Position numbers and translations under genes: made by a program. Of a DNA stretch of 64,000 nucleotides, positions 8,118-21,100 are shown one piece after another. Positions within the stretch are counted from its first letter, which is position 1. Every line of letters starts with the position of its first letter. A model generated the notes under the pieces. The model was not told where the DNA came from. It ran no database searches and was given only the letters and a program-made list of their open reading frames with translations. Source of the DNA: Pseudomonadota bacterium. Lineage in GTDB: Bacteria > Pseudomonadota > Gammaproteobacteria > Xanthomonadales > Xanthomonadaceae. The stretch is taken from positions 1 through 64,000 of the forward strand of contig CAUJIN010000056.1 in assembly GCA_963205495.1 (NCBI GenBank), in the 5' to 3' direction.

Positions 8118-8725
8118 TCAGGCACGCATGGATCCTCGCCGCCGCGCTCTCGCTGGGCGCCTGCTCCGTGTTGCCGGAAAAATCCCCGGTGGCGCTCTAC
8201 GGTTTGAGCCGCCCGGCGGCGCTTGAGGATGCGCCCGCCGAGCCGATCGCGCTGCGGCTTGCCGTGGAGAAACCCGCGGCCAGCGGCCCGCTGGCTTCGC
8301 CCTGGATCCTGGTGCGGCGCGACGCCACGCGGATCGAGGTCTACCCCGATGCGCAGTGGAGCGAACCGCTGCCGGGGCTGGTCGGCAAGGCGATCCTGGA
8401 GGCATTCGAAGCCGATGGTCGCCTCTCCGGCGTCGAGCGCGCCGCCAGCGGCCTGGCGCACGATTTCTCGCTGCTCGCCGAACTGCGCGATTTCCAGATC
8501 GAGCTGGACGAGGCGCCGGTCGCGGTGGTGCGCGTCAAGGCCAGTCTGGTCGACGCGGCGCGCGGCGAGGCGGTTGCCAGCCGCCTGTTCGAGGCGCGCG
8601 TGCCGGCCGCAGGGCGCGAAGTGGGCGAGGCCGTCGCGGCGCTGGATGCCGCGACCGCGCAGGTGCTCGCCGCGATGCGGGACTGGCTCATCGCGCGCCA
8701 GTCCCGTCCGTCCGCCGAGGACTGA
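8114..8725 (+). CDS. ABC-type transport auxiliary lipoprotein (PqiC-like)
   Basis: The 203-residue product begins MIRHAWILAAALSLGACS, a type II signal with lipobox LGAC (Cys17). The mature part matches the PqiC/YmbA-like auxiliary lipoprotein family: YGL near the start, a paired beta region with ILVRRDATRIEVYPDAQWSEP, and LVGKAILEAFE. These lipoproteins form the outer-membrane end of MCE transporters. The start is a GTG overlapping the stop of the MCE gene. It is the last gene of this operon. Confidence 0.88.
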   Translation: MIRHAWILAAALSLGACSVLPEKSPVALYGLSRPAALEDAPAEPIALRLAVEKPAASGPLASPWILVRRDATRIEVYPDAQWSEPLPGLVGKAILEAFEADGRLSGVERAASGLAHDFSLLAELRDFQIELDEAPVAVVRVKASLVDAARGEAVASRLFEARVPAAGREVGEAVAALDAATAQVLAAMRDWLIARQSRPSAED

Positions 8726-8727
8726 TC

Positions 8728-8880
8728 GCCCACGCCCCGCGCGGCGGGGGGCGGATCCCCTCAGCGCGGCAAGCTGCGCTCTCAGGAGCCCACGCCCGCG
8801 CGGCGGGGGCTGATCCCCTCAGCGCGGCAAGCTGCGCTCTACAGGAGCCCACGCCTCGCGCGGCGGGGTGAGGATCCCTC
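8728..8880 (+). repeat. 60-bp tandem repeat, about 2.5 copies
   Basis: Units begin with GCCCACGCC at 8728, 8788 and 8847 and share the core CCTCAGCGCGGCAAGCTGCG. The third unit is degenerate after its first 30 bases. Each unit contains a small hairpin (AGCGC ... GCGCT). The repeat lies in the 474-bp gap between the MCE operon and the giant gene. Confidence 0.85.
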
Positions 8881-9019
8881 GAAACCCGTCTCGATGAGAA
8901 CGGGAATCACTGGCTGAATAAACCGTTCGTCGGCCAGAACCTGCCGCCTGTCCTTCCTGCTGATGGGAGACCGTGCCCTGCTTCGCTATAAGACAGTGAA
9001 GAGGGACTTTCGCGCGTTC

Positions 9020-9033
9020 TTGATCCAGATCAT
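9020..9033. promoter_or_regulatory. FNR/ANR-like box upstream of the giant operon
   Basis: TTGATCCAGATCAT matches the FNR-family consensus TTGAT-N4-ATCAA in all but the last base. It lies 167 bp before the proposed start of the giant gene. A TATAAG at 8987-8992 could be a -10 element but has no good -35. A hairpin (GGCGCC ... GGCGCC) lies at about 9064-9079. No promoter at the usual -41.5 spacing from the box was found, so regulation by an FNR/CRP-type protein is a suggestion only. Confidence 0.45.
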
Positions 9034-9199
9034 GGCAAAACGCGCGAGGAGCCGGTCGGGAGGGGCGCCGTGAGGCGCCTTGCGGCAAGAGCGCAGCCAG
9101 GGGCACATCGACGTGACCAATCAGATTCTCCACCGGGCGAGCCGGTGCGACACGCATGGCGCGCGCAGCGCGGGCGATGCGGCCAGCGACGGGCAAGCG

Positions 9200-12100
9200 A
9201 TGAATACGGCCGAACGAAGCCAGAGAGGGCGGCCGACCCGTCGGCGCCTGGGCTGGCTGCTGGCCATCGGTGCGCTGCTGGCAGGCACCTCGCTGGCGGC
9301 AAGTGCCGCGCCGGACCTGAGCGTGAGCTTTTCCCCGGCACCGGACAGCCACTATGTGCCGAGCCAGTCGCAGACCGTGACCGTACTGTTCAAGAACGGC
9401 TCCGGCGGCACCGTGACCGCGGCCACCGGCGCGGCACTGGCGGCGAGCCTGCCCTCGTCCGGCGTCAGCATGAGCAGCGTGAGCTGTTCAGCCACGGCGG
9501 GATCGAGCTGCGACAGCGCCACGGCCCTGCCAACCAGCGCCAGCATCGCCGTGGGCGGCACGCTCACCGTGGTGGTGACGCTCGATTTCGATGCCGCCGC
9601 CACCGGCGACAAGACCGCAACTTTTACCGGAAGCGCGACGGGCGCGACCTCCGCCAGCGCCAGCCATACCTTCGAGCGGACCCCGGCCACCGATCTTTCC
9701 GCCAGCGCCAGCGCCGTGGCGACGGCTTCCCCGGTCAACAACTGCCCCGCGGACAGCGGCACCTACACGCCGGGCTGCGCGGCGCAGTACCAGGTCGTTT
9801 TCGAGAACGAGGGTCCGGATGCCGCCAACGGCGCGCGTCTGAGCATTGCGCGCAGCGAAGCGGCGGCGGGCGCCTTTACCCTGAGCTGCTCGGGTACCGG
9901 CGGTGCAACGTGTCCTTCCAACACGGCAGGCCCGCTCGGCAATGTCGAGGTGACGAGTTTCCCATCGGGTGGCAAGCTGACCTTCACCGTGACCGTGCAG
10001 CACGGCGTGAGCGACAGCCATACCTCGGTCGGCGTGACCGGCAGCATCGCGTTGCCCGATCCGTCGGGCGGGCTGGTCGATCTGGACAACAGCAACGATT
10101 CCAGCACCAGCACGGGCCGCAGCCGCCGCAGCGCGGCCAATCTCAAGGTGACGACCACGGCCCTGGCCACCGGCACGGCGCCGAATCCCTGCCATGTCGA
10201 TGACGGGCACTACACGCCGGGCTGCGCGGCGAACTACGAGGTGAAGGTGACCAATGCCGGCCCGGATGCGGCCAGCAACTTCACCTTCTCGCTGGCACGC
10301 GCGGAAGCTGCCGGTGCGGCGATTTCGTGGACCTGCACCGCCAGCGCCGGAAGCGCCTGTCCGGCCGCCTCGGGATCGACTCCGATCGATCAGGCCGCGG
10401 TTGCCTCGCTGCCGTTGAACGGCACGCTGACCTACGCGGTCAGCGTGTCGCACGGCTCGGGCGAGCTGTACCCGGAGGCTGGCCTGGATGCCAGCATCGC
10501 CCTGTCCGGCAGTGCTGCGGATCCGGTCGACATCAACCACTCGGACAACCAGTCCAGCCAGTCGCGCGACATCGCTCGCCGCGCTGCGCTGCGCGTGGTA
10601 AAGCGCGCTCTGGTGAACGGCGTGCCGATCACCACGATCGCCCGGAACGCTTCGTTCGACTACGAGATCACGCTCTACAACGACGGCCCCAGCGACATCG
10701 GAAATGCCGATGCGGATCCGGGTACCCCGGAAAAAGAGGATTTCCAGGCCCTGCTCTCGGACACCTTCAGCAGCGAACTTCGAGGCGCGAGCAGCGAACA
10801 GTGCACGCCCACGGGCAACGCTCCTTGCTGGAAACTGTGCCCCTCCACCCTGGGCTGGCAGGGGAATGAGGGCGGTAGCGGCACGCCGATCGCGGGAACC
10901 GGGACGGGCAACTGTCCGGTGGATCTGGTGTTGGGCAACGGGGTGCAGATTGCCCAGGGGTTCGCGCTGCGCGCGGGCACCGGCAGCCGGGTCCTGACCC
11001 GCGTCGTCGTGCCCTTGACGAGCAGTGCGACCAGCGTCGCCAACACCGCCACGGTCGCCGTGAACGGCTGCCCGAGCGGCATGACCTGCACCGCGGTGCA
11101 GGCGGTGGGTGATCCGGACGACCGCACCTCGGGCGTGACCGTCGGCGTGATCGACACGGCCAAGGCGGAGATCCTGGCCGAGAACGTGGGCGCGGGCAGC
11201 GCGGTGCCGGGAGCACTGCACAGCTACAAGATCACCGTGATCAATTCCGGCTACGAACACCTGCCGTCCGTGGCCGTGACCGGGCAGTACCCGATGACCA
11301 GCGCGGGCAATCCGATCGGCTTCGTGCCGGGCACGGTCTTTGTCCAGTGCCGCGCCACGGGCGGCGCCTGCTGCAATGCCGGAGGCACCTGCGGCACCAG
11401 CGCCGATACGCCCAAGGTCTACGCGGACCAGCTTTCCGCCACCGCGGTGCTGCCCGCCGCGACCAACAGCCAGGTCGTTTACACCGTGACCGGCATGGTC
11501 GATCCGCGCGCAACCGGCAGCATGGGGCTGGATGCTTCCGCGCAGTGGTCGAGCAGCGGCACAGATTCCAGCCATGTCGATACCACGCTGGTTCCCGACC
11601 GCCGGCTCGCCATCCACAAGCGCCTGCTGGGACGGCAGGATGCGGGCGGCGTCACCACGCTCAGCTACGAGATCACCGCCAGCAACACCGGCCCAAGCCA
11701 TGCGCCCCTGATCGATTTCATTGATCCGGTGGTGCCAGGTACCGACTTCGACTTCACCCAGGCGAACTGGACCTGCACCGCCGTGCCCGTGCCTGCGCCC
11801 GCGGTGGCGCCCGAGGCCACGAAGTGCAGCGCGCCGGCAGGCAGCGGGCCGATCGAGGCGGGCGATCTTGCCCTGGACCTGATGCCCGGCGCTCGCGCCG
11901 TGGTCGCGATCTCCGTGCCGGTCACTTCGACCGCCGGCGCGCAGGTCACCAATACCGCGCGCGTCATGCTGGGCGGTTCCACCAAGGATTCCAGCGTCAC
12001 GACCACGCTGCAGAGCAGCTACGCGCTGAACGTGGACAAGGACGATGGCCTGAACCAGGCCCACCCCGGCAGCGCCCATACCTATGCCATCAGCGTGGCC

Positions 12101-15100
12101 AACGAAGGGCCGGACGATGCCTATGACGTGCATGTCACCGACATCATGCCCGGGGCGCTGCAGAACGTGGAGTGGACCTGTGCGGCGGTTTCCCCGGTTC
12201 CCGGAAACCTGACCGCCTATCTGGGCCAGGATTCCTCCGATCCGCTGATGGTCAATCCCGCCGGCCGCCCCGGACAGGCGCTGGCGCTGTCCGCGGACGG
12301 GCGGCACGCCTATGTGGTCGGCCGCAATGTCGACGATGTCGCCACGATCTTCGCCTATGTCCGCAATGCCACGCCGGGCCTGGGCTACGGCGCCATCGCG
12401 CTGGATCCGATCGATACCGAGGTCGAGGGCGTGGATGACGCCTCCGACACCGGCGCCGCCGTGGCCAACATGGGCCATCCGATCGATCTGGCCCTGCGCC
12501 CCGACGGGGCCGTTCTCTACGTGCTGTCGAGCAACGCGGGACAGGGCAGCATCGCGGCATTCCATCGCGTCACCAGCCCGCTCGATCCGGAGCACGGTCG
12601 CCTTTCCTACGCAGGCTCGGTGCTTGTCGGCATCGACCAGCCGCGCCGCCTCGTGGCCAGCGCGGACCGGCTCTACGTGGCCGGCTCCAACAGTGGCTCC
12701 GGCCAGAACCTGGTGCAGGTCTACCGTTTCGATTCCAGCAACCAGCTTCCCATCGCGGTTCCGGCGGCGGGAGCGGCCGCACCGGTGAGCGCCGGGCCGA
12801 TGGCGATCGACACCGCCGGCTCGCGCCTGTTCGTGGCTTCCACCACCACTTCGGCGGTGATGCGCTACGACATCGCCGGTCCCGGCCCGAATGCGGGTGC
12901 GCTGACGCCTTCCGGAACGCCGCTCGGCGGCGCGGTCGTCGGGCTGGCCGGCATCCACGACATGGTGCTGGCCGGAAATGGGCGCGATCTCTATGTGCAC
13001 GGCGGCAGCGGTGCGGCGGCGCGCATCGGCTATCTCAAGTCCGATGCGACGGGCCTTTCCGTGGCCCTGCTGCCGGGTCTCGATGCCACCGGTACCGATC
13101 TTCTCGGCAACCCGGTCCGGCTGGCGCTTTCGCCCGATGGCGAACATCTGCTGGGCGTGAATCAGGTCAAGAACGCGCTGTTCAGCGTGCGCCGCAACCC
13201 CGTCAGCGGCGGGCTGTCGGTGAATTCGGGCGGTCTGCTTTCCTTCCAGGAGGTGCTGCGCAAGACCGGCGGCCCGGGTGCGATCACCGCCTCCGCGCTG
13301 GACCTGCCTTCGGCCCTCGCGGTCACGCCCGACAACCGCCATGTGATCGTGACCTCGGCCAGCTCGGCCGGCGGCACGGGTCCGCTGGTGCTGTTCTCGC
13401 GGCGCGCGCCGCCGCCGCAGCTGGGATTCATCGAGCGCGACCGGCAGGGCGAGGCGGGGATCGACGCCCTGACCGCGCCTGCGGACCTGATCTCCCGCGA
13501 CGGCGACGTGTACGTTCTCAGCCAGGTCGATTCTTCCATCACCCTGTTCAAGCGCCGCCCGGCGCTGGCCGGCACCGACGAGGACGGCCGGCACCTGGAG
13601 TTCAGCGCGGTCTGGCGCAACCTGCAGGGCGGCATCACCAACATGGAAAGGCCCGACCGGATGCTGCTCAGCAGCGACGGCAAGACCCTGTTCGTGACCA
13701 GCCTCGACGGTGATTCGCTGGCGGTGTTCCGGCGCAATGCGGCCGACGGCACGCTGGTATTCGCCACCAGCTTCACCCGCAATTCGGGCAGTGGCCATCC
13801 GGGCCTGCTGGGGGCGCTGGGCATGGCGATGGATCCCGATGCCGGCTACCTGTATGTCGCCGGCTCCTACGAGGCCACCATCGCGATCTTCCAGTACCAG
13901 CCGGCCTCGCCGCAGCGCGTGAGCTACATAGGATCGGTGGCCGGCGGGCAGAACGGCGTCACCGGCATGAACGGCATCCGCGATCTGGTCGTGGCCGGAA
14001 AGGACGGGCAGTTCCAGCTGCTTGGCGTGGCGGCAACCGCAAATACCGTGGTGGTGTTCAACCAGACGGCAGGCGGCCAGCTGCAGTTCGTGCACGCGCT
14101 GAGCCTCGGCGCCAACCAGCGCCCGATGGCACTGGCGCTGTCGCCTTCGATCAATGACAGCGACAACACGCATGTCTACGTGGTGTCGCAGAATTCCTCC
14201 TCGCTGCATGTGCTGCAGCGCATCCTCGACACCAGCAGCCCGCAGGCCGGCCGGGTGCGGCTGGTGTCCACGCTCAAGGCCGGGATAGGTGCCCCGGCCG
14301 AGATGGCCGGGCCGCGCGATGTCGTGGTGAGCGGCAACGGCAAGCGCGTCTACGTCGCGGCCGAGTACGGTTCCAGCCTGGTGGCCTTCGACCGCTACGA
14401 CAACACCGGCAGCGCGAACTATGGCGGCGTGGTTCTGGCCGAGGTCCGCACCCAGGACGTGGATGCCGTCGACGGCATCCGCTCGCCTTACGCGGTGGCG
14501 GTCTCGGGCGATTCGCGCAACGTCTACCTGGCCGGATTCGGCAGCGATGCGGTGGCCTCCTTCTCGGTCGGCACCGGCTCCAGCTGCAGCGCGACCGGTT
14601 CGGGCGACATCGACGACATGGTCACGATCCGTGCCGGCGGCGCCGTCCTCTACACGGTCCATTCGGTGATCCGCCCGGATGCCACCGGAACGCTCGAAAA
14701 CCTGGCCGAGGCCAGCGGTGCGGGCGGCTTGGACTTCGACAGCGACACGACCGACCTGATCGCTTCGGCGCGGCTGGAGCTGGACAAGACCAACGACCAG
14801 ATCGCGGTCATTCCGGGCACCGAGGTGACCTACCAGCTGACCGTGCGCAACAAGGGACCGGGCAACCTCACCGGGCTGGGCAATGCGGCCCAGCTCAACG
14901 TCGCGGACCTGTTCGGATGCACGCCGGCGTCGGGCGGCTTCGATTGCAGCGCCTCGCCCTTCGAGCCGGGCTCCATCTCCTGGACCTGCGCGGCTTCGGG
15001 TTCGGGTTCGCTCGATTTCCTCGCCGCCTACCGCGACGGCCAGGGCGGCGTCGAAGGTTTGGCGGGCCTGGGTTCGCTGGCGCTCATCGCGCGCGGCGAC

Positions 15101-18100
15101 AGCGCCGCGGATCCGACGGCGGTCCGCGAGAATTTCCTGGTCGGTGCCAGCGTCGACGACGACGCCGTGGTGTTCCTGCAGCGCAATGCCATGACCGGCG
15201 CGCTCACCTTCCATTCGCGCATCGACAACGCCGCAGGCGTGCCGCTGGAAGGGGCCCGCGCGGTGGTCGTGGGCGGCGCCGGCAAGCTGCTGTTCGTGGT
15301 CAGCCGGCGTTCGGACAGCCTCAACGTGTTCTCGCTTTCCGGCGACGCCACCCATCCGCTGATCGTCACCCATCGGGCGAGCCTCAAGAACCCGGCCATC
15401 GCGGGACTGGATCAGGCGTTGCATCTGGTCGTCCTGCCCGCCGACAGCGACGGCGACGGCACGCCGGATACCGACCATGTCTATGTTGCCGGTGCCAACG
15501 ATCACGCGGTGGCGGCCTTCGCCTACAACCGTGCGGCCGGCACCTTGGGCCACCTCGGCAGTCTGGTGAACGGGCAGGGCGGGGTGCTGGGTCTGGCCGA
15601 CGTCGAATACCTCGTCGCCAGTCCCGATGGAGCGCACGTCTACGCGATTTCCGGCAGCGACGCGAGCGTGACCCAGCTGCTGCGCAACCGCACCAGCGGA
15701 TCGCCCGACTTCGGCAAGCTCGGCTTTGTCGCGCGCTTCAGCGGCAGCATCCTGGGTGCGTCGATGCAAGGCGCATCGGCGGCGGTTTTCGAGGAGCACG
15801 GCAAGCGTATGTACCTGACCGCTGGAGACGCCAACCGGGTGATCGTGCTCAACCGCGTCGATGATCCGGGGGCCGGCAACTTCGGCAGCCTGAGCCTGGC
15901 CTCCTCGCTGGGGCAGGGCGAACAGGGCGCGCGCGGGCTGCTCAATCCGCGCCGCCTCCAGCTCAGTCAGGATGGCCAGCACCTCTACGTGACCTCGCAG
16001 GCGGGCAATACGCTGGCCTGGTTCTCGATCCATCCGCAGACCGGCGCGCTTGCCTATCTGGGCATCCGCTCCAACCACAGCGGCGGCATCGAGGGGCTGG
16101 GCGGGGCCACCGGGCTGGTGCTAGATCCGGTGCTCGATCAGATCTACGTGGCCGGCACGCTGGACGGCGCCATCGCGCATTTCCAGCGTCAGTCCGATTC
16201 CTGGTGCCCGGCCAGCGGAACCGGCCCGCTCGGGGTGTCGGATTCGAGCGGCGTGCCGGTGAACATCGCGGCCGGCGGGCAGGTGGTGTTCCGGCTCACC
16301 GCGCGCGTGGCCAGCGGCCTGACCGGCAATCTCAGCAACGTCGCCCACGTCAACTGGCAGTCGGCGAACTGCACCGGCGGGCAGGGCACGGCGCTGACGG
16401 CCTGCTCTCTGGACGCCGAGGACATCGACACGCCTTCCAGCCAGGCCGATCTTTCGATCACCAAGGATGATGGACTGGCCGAGCTCGACGGGTTGGCGGG
16501 CGCCGCGGCGCTGGCGGCCGATGTGCACAACCTCTACGTTGCCGCAGCCTCCGACCACGCCATCGGCGCGTTCCGTCGGGAAACCGGTGCCAACGGCGGC
16601 ATCGGCCTGCGTCAGGTGGGCTTTGTCCGAAGCGGCGGCGCGGGAGTTTCCGGCATCGCTGCGGTCAGCGACCTCGTGGTCAGCGCCGATGGGCGCAACC
16701 TGTACGCCGCAAGCCCGGTCGACAACGCGGTCACCAGCTTCGTCCGCGAACCTGGCAACGGCGCGCTGAGCCAGATCGATCTCGACCAGAACGGCCTGCT
16801 CGGCGTCACCGGCCTGTCCGGCGCGCGCGCGCTGGCGCTCTCGCCCGATGGCGAGCACGTCTATGTTGCCGGCGGGTTCTCCAACGCGGTGGCGATCTTC
16901 CGGCGCCAGACCGTGGCGGGCGCGGCCGATGCCGGCACCCTGAGCTTCGTGGGCATGGTGCAGGCCGGCGTGGGCGGGGTCAGCGGCATCGAATCCCCGC
17001 GCGCGCTGGAGGTCAGCGGCGACGGCGAGCACCTGTACGTGGTGGGCGACAGCGGTTCGCTGGTGGCTTTCAAGCGCAACACCATCGCGGGCAGCGCCAA
17101 CTTCGGCCTCCTCACGCAGATGAACCCGACGTACCAGAACGGCACCGGTGCCATCGTGGGCATGGACGGACTGCGTTCGCTCGCCCTGTCGGCCGATGGC
17201 ACGGTGCTCTGGGTTCTGGGCAGCGAGGCCGGCACCCTGGTCCGCTTCCTGCGCAATCCGGCCGACGGCCGGTTGGAGTTCGCCCCGCATCCGGGTGCCA
17301 GCGCGGTATTCCAGACGCCCGAACTGGACGGCGCCACGCGCCTGCGGCTGGGCTCCGACGGGCGGCTTTATGCCGCTGCGACCGCGATCGACGGCGTTGC
17401 GGTGTTCACGCTCGATGCCGGCGGCGTGCCGACCCTGGCCGCGTTGGTCCGCAATGGCGACGTTCCGCCCAATCCCGCGCTGCCGCGCGTGGACGGCCTG
17501 GGCGGCGCGACGGACGTGGCCTATGTCGATGACGGACAGGGCTGGCTGTACGCGATCGGAAGCACCGATTCGGCGCTGGCGGCCTTCGCGCAGTCCACGG
17601 CCGATCCGGACTACCTCGGCGCGCTGTTCGACGGCATGGGCGGCGTGGCACCGGGCGATGCGGTCACCTACACCATCGAAGTCACCAACAACGGCCCCAG
17701 CGGCGTGGCTCACGCGCGGGTGCAGGACATCTTCCCGCCCGAGTTCGAACAGGTGTCCTGGACCTGCATCGGCTATGGCGGCGGCAACTGCGCGCCCAGC
17801 GGGCAGGGCAACCTGGATCTGGAGGTCGGCCTGCCGGCCGGCAGCCACGTGCAGTTCCTCGCCACCGGCGTGGTTCGATCCAAGGCGGTCGGCAGGCTGG
17901 TCAACACGGCGACGGTGGAAGGCATCGGCGTGCTCGATGCGGTTCCCGGCAACAACAGCGCCACGGATGGAGACACCGTGCTCACGCCGGCGCTCGATCT
18001 TTCGATCCAGGTGGACGACAACGGCTGCACGCTGGGGGATCCCGGCTGCACCGAGATGACCGAGGCCACCCCCGGCGGTCCGATCGGCTATCGCGTGGTG

Positions 18101-21100
18101 GCGGCCAATGCGGGCCCGACCTACGCCGGAGGTGCGGTACTCGAAGACACCCTGCCGGCGGCTCTTTATGACGTGGCCTGGAGCTGCACGCCCACGCCGC
18201 AGGCCGGCCTGCTGGCGCAAGTCGCGCTGGCTGCGCCGGATTTCGACATCGCCTACCGCGCCATCGCGGTCGATGCGATCGGGCAGCACGCCTATGCCGT
18301 GGGCCAGGTCGATGACGGCAGCGGCCCGCGCGATACCCTGGTTGCCTTCCGTCGCGACCCGATCACCGGCGCGCTGAGCTGGCTGCACGCCTACGTGGAC
18401 GGCGTGGCCGGAACCGCCCCCGGCGGCGGCGCCGAACCGATGGTGAGCGGCATCACCGGGGCGGTGGACGTGGTGCTTGCTCCGGATGGCCGTTTCGTCT
18501 ACGTCGCCGGCCGCGACGCCGATGCCATCGCGGCGTTCTCGCGCGATCCGGCCAGCGGCCTTCTGACCTGGCAGTCGAAGGTGCAGGATGGCGAGCTGGG
18601 CGTGGACGGCATTGGCGGCATCAGCACGCTGGCGATGGCGCCTGACGGTCGCCACCTCTACGCCGGCGGTGCGGCGGACAGGGCGCTTGCGGGTTTCTCG
18701 GTGAACCCCGCCACCGGCGCGCTGACCCAGATCGCTCTGCTGCGCCAGGGACAGGGCGGCGTCAATGGCCTCAACGGAGTGTCGGACCTGGGCTTCAGCC
18801 TGAACGGCGAACTGCTGTTCGCCACTGCCACGGTCAATCGTTCCGTCACCGCCTTCCGCCGCGTGCCGGTGAATGGCGCCATCAGCCACCTCGTCGGCAT
18901 CGAGGAAGGGCAGGTCGGGGTGAACGCCTCGCTGGGTTCGCCTTCCGCGCTGGCGGTGGATGCGGACCAGGTGTTCGTGGCCGATGCGCTCGGGGATGCA
19001 GTCAACCGGCTGCGTTTCGTCGACGGCGCGTCGCCCGAATTCGTGCTGGAGGAAGTCATCGCGCTGGATTCCGACGCGACCCCGGGCACCCAGCAGCCGG
19101 TGGCGCTGGCCTATGTTCCCGATCAGGCGCGGCTGTACGTGGCTTCGGCCGCCAGCGGCCAGCTCCATCTCTACAGCCTGCTGGATGCCCAGGCCGAAGC
19201 CCTGGCCAGCTACGACAGCGCACATACCGCCGCGGCGGCTCAGCCCTCGGCGCTGGCCCTTTCGCCCGATCGGCGCCAACTCTACCTCACCTCCGCGGCT
19301 GACGGCGTGGTGGCGAGCCTGGCGCGCGAACACGGCTCGCGCTGCCCGCTCGCGGGCGAGGGTCCGCTGGCCGGCGTGCGGGTGGATGTGGCACCCGGCG
19401 GCTCGGTGCAGTTCGACCTGACCGCGCGCATCTTCGCCAACGCCAGCGGCCCGCTCACCTACGCGGCAGGTATCGACCCGCGCGTGCTCGCGCACGAGAC
19501 CAACCCGGTCGACAACCGCGCCAGCGACACCGATGACCTGGTGCCGGCACCCGATCTGGAAACGGCCAAGCAGCTCGTGACGCCTGCGGCGAACGTGGTC
19601 GCCGGCCTGCCGGTGAGCTATGCCATCACCTCGGTCAACCACGGCGTCTCCGACGCGCTCGGCGCGCGCATCGAGGATGACCTGCCGCTGTTCCCGACCG
19701 TGGCTGCGGGGCTGGTACCCGATTCGGGCGCCTGGAGCTGCGCCGCGAATCTTCCGCTCGCCGCCGCCGGTGGTCTTTCGACCGCGCTCGATCCGCGCGT
19801 GGCCGATCTTTCCGCGCTTGCGGCCACGCCTGACGGACGGCGCTGGTTCGGCGTGAGCCAGAGCGGCAATGCGCTGGTGGACGTGGCGCTGGATGCGGCC
19901 GGCGACATCGCCAGCCTGACGCGCCTCGTCGATGGCGATCCTGCCGGAAGCGGCACCGTCGACGGCCTGCAGGGCGCCTCGCACCTCGCCGTTTCTCCCG
20001 ACGGCGAGCACCTGTACGTCACCGGCGCGGGCAGCAACAGTGTGCTGACGTTCCGCATCCTTCCTTCGGGCCTGGAGTTCCTGCGGAAGCATACTTCCGG
20101 CAGCGATGGCGTCAGCGGCCTGATCGGCGTGCGCTATCTGGTGATTTCTCGCGACGGGCGCTTCGTCTACACCGCGGCCGTGCCCGGCTCCGCCAGCAAC
20201 AGCGCCATCGCGCTGTTCCGCCGCGATGCCGACAGCGGCGCACTGACCTTCGTGGAGCGCATCCAGGATGGTCTGGGCACCTTCCAGCCCGACAGCAACG
20301 TGATACGCGGCGTCAAGCGCCTGCACCTGAGCGACGATGGTCTTCACCTGTATGCGCTGGCCACGGGTTCCCAGGCCCTGTCGCGCTTCGAGATCAACCC
20401 CAATACCGGGGTGCTGCGCTATGCCGGCGTGCTGCGCGGTACCGGCAGCAGCGCGCTGCCGGCGCTGGCCGGCGTTCAGGACATGGTGGCGACGCCGGCG
20501 GATGGGCAGCTCTATGTGCTGTCCAGCGCCGGCATCACCGCCTTCGCACGCGCCCTCAACGGCTCCCTTGCGGTCGGTGCCACCTGGGCGGTGCCCGATC
20601 CCGCCTCGGCCCGTTCGCTGGCGATCGACACCTGGGGTTCGCGCCTGTACCTGGCCGATGCGCAGGGCAGCGTGCAGCTCTACGTACGGCGCTGGATCGA
20701 CGGTGCGCTGGAGCCGCGCTTCACCCTGGCCGCGGCCAGCGCGGGCGAGGCCGCGGCGCTGCTGCACGTCCCGGCGATCGACCAGCTGCTGCTGGCACAG
20801 CCGGGCGCCACGGGGGGATTGGCGCGCATCCACGAGCAGCCGATTTCGCGCTGCCTGAGTGCGGCCGGCGGCAACGCGGATCTGCCCGTCACGATCGACC
20901 TGGGCGTGGCCGGCAGCTCCGCGCTGAACTACGCCGCCACCGTCCATCCCAGCGCGCGCGGCCAACTGCTCAACGTGGCGCGCGCGGTGCCGGGAACGGG
21001 CGCCGATCCCGATCCGGTCAACAACGACGGTGCCAGCCAGACGCAGATCCACGTCATCTCCGATCTTTCGATCGGAAAGACCGGACCCGCCAGCGCGGTG

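Noticed and set aside
8728..8880. CRISPR array
   Set aside because: The repeats are contiguous 60-bp tandem units with no unique spacers and no cas genes nearby.
9080..9199. TTG start 120 bp upstream for the giant protein
   Set aside because: It would add 40 residues without conserved character before the signal sequence; the ATG at 9200 places a normal basic-hydrophobic signal near the N terminus.
9488..16078. 2196-codon open frame on the minus strand opposite the giant gene
   Set aside because: It has no domain, signal or start context and consists of Arg/Ala/Gly/His/Gln-rich sequence, the usual antisense image of a high-GC gene with strong codon bias.
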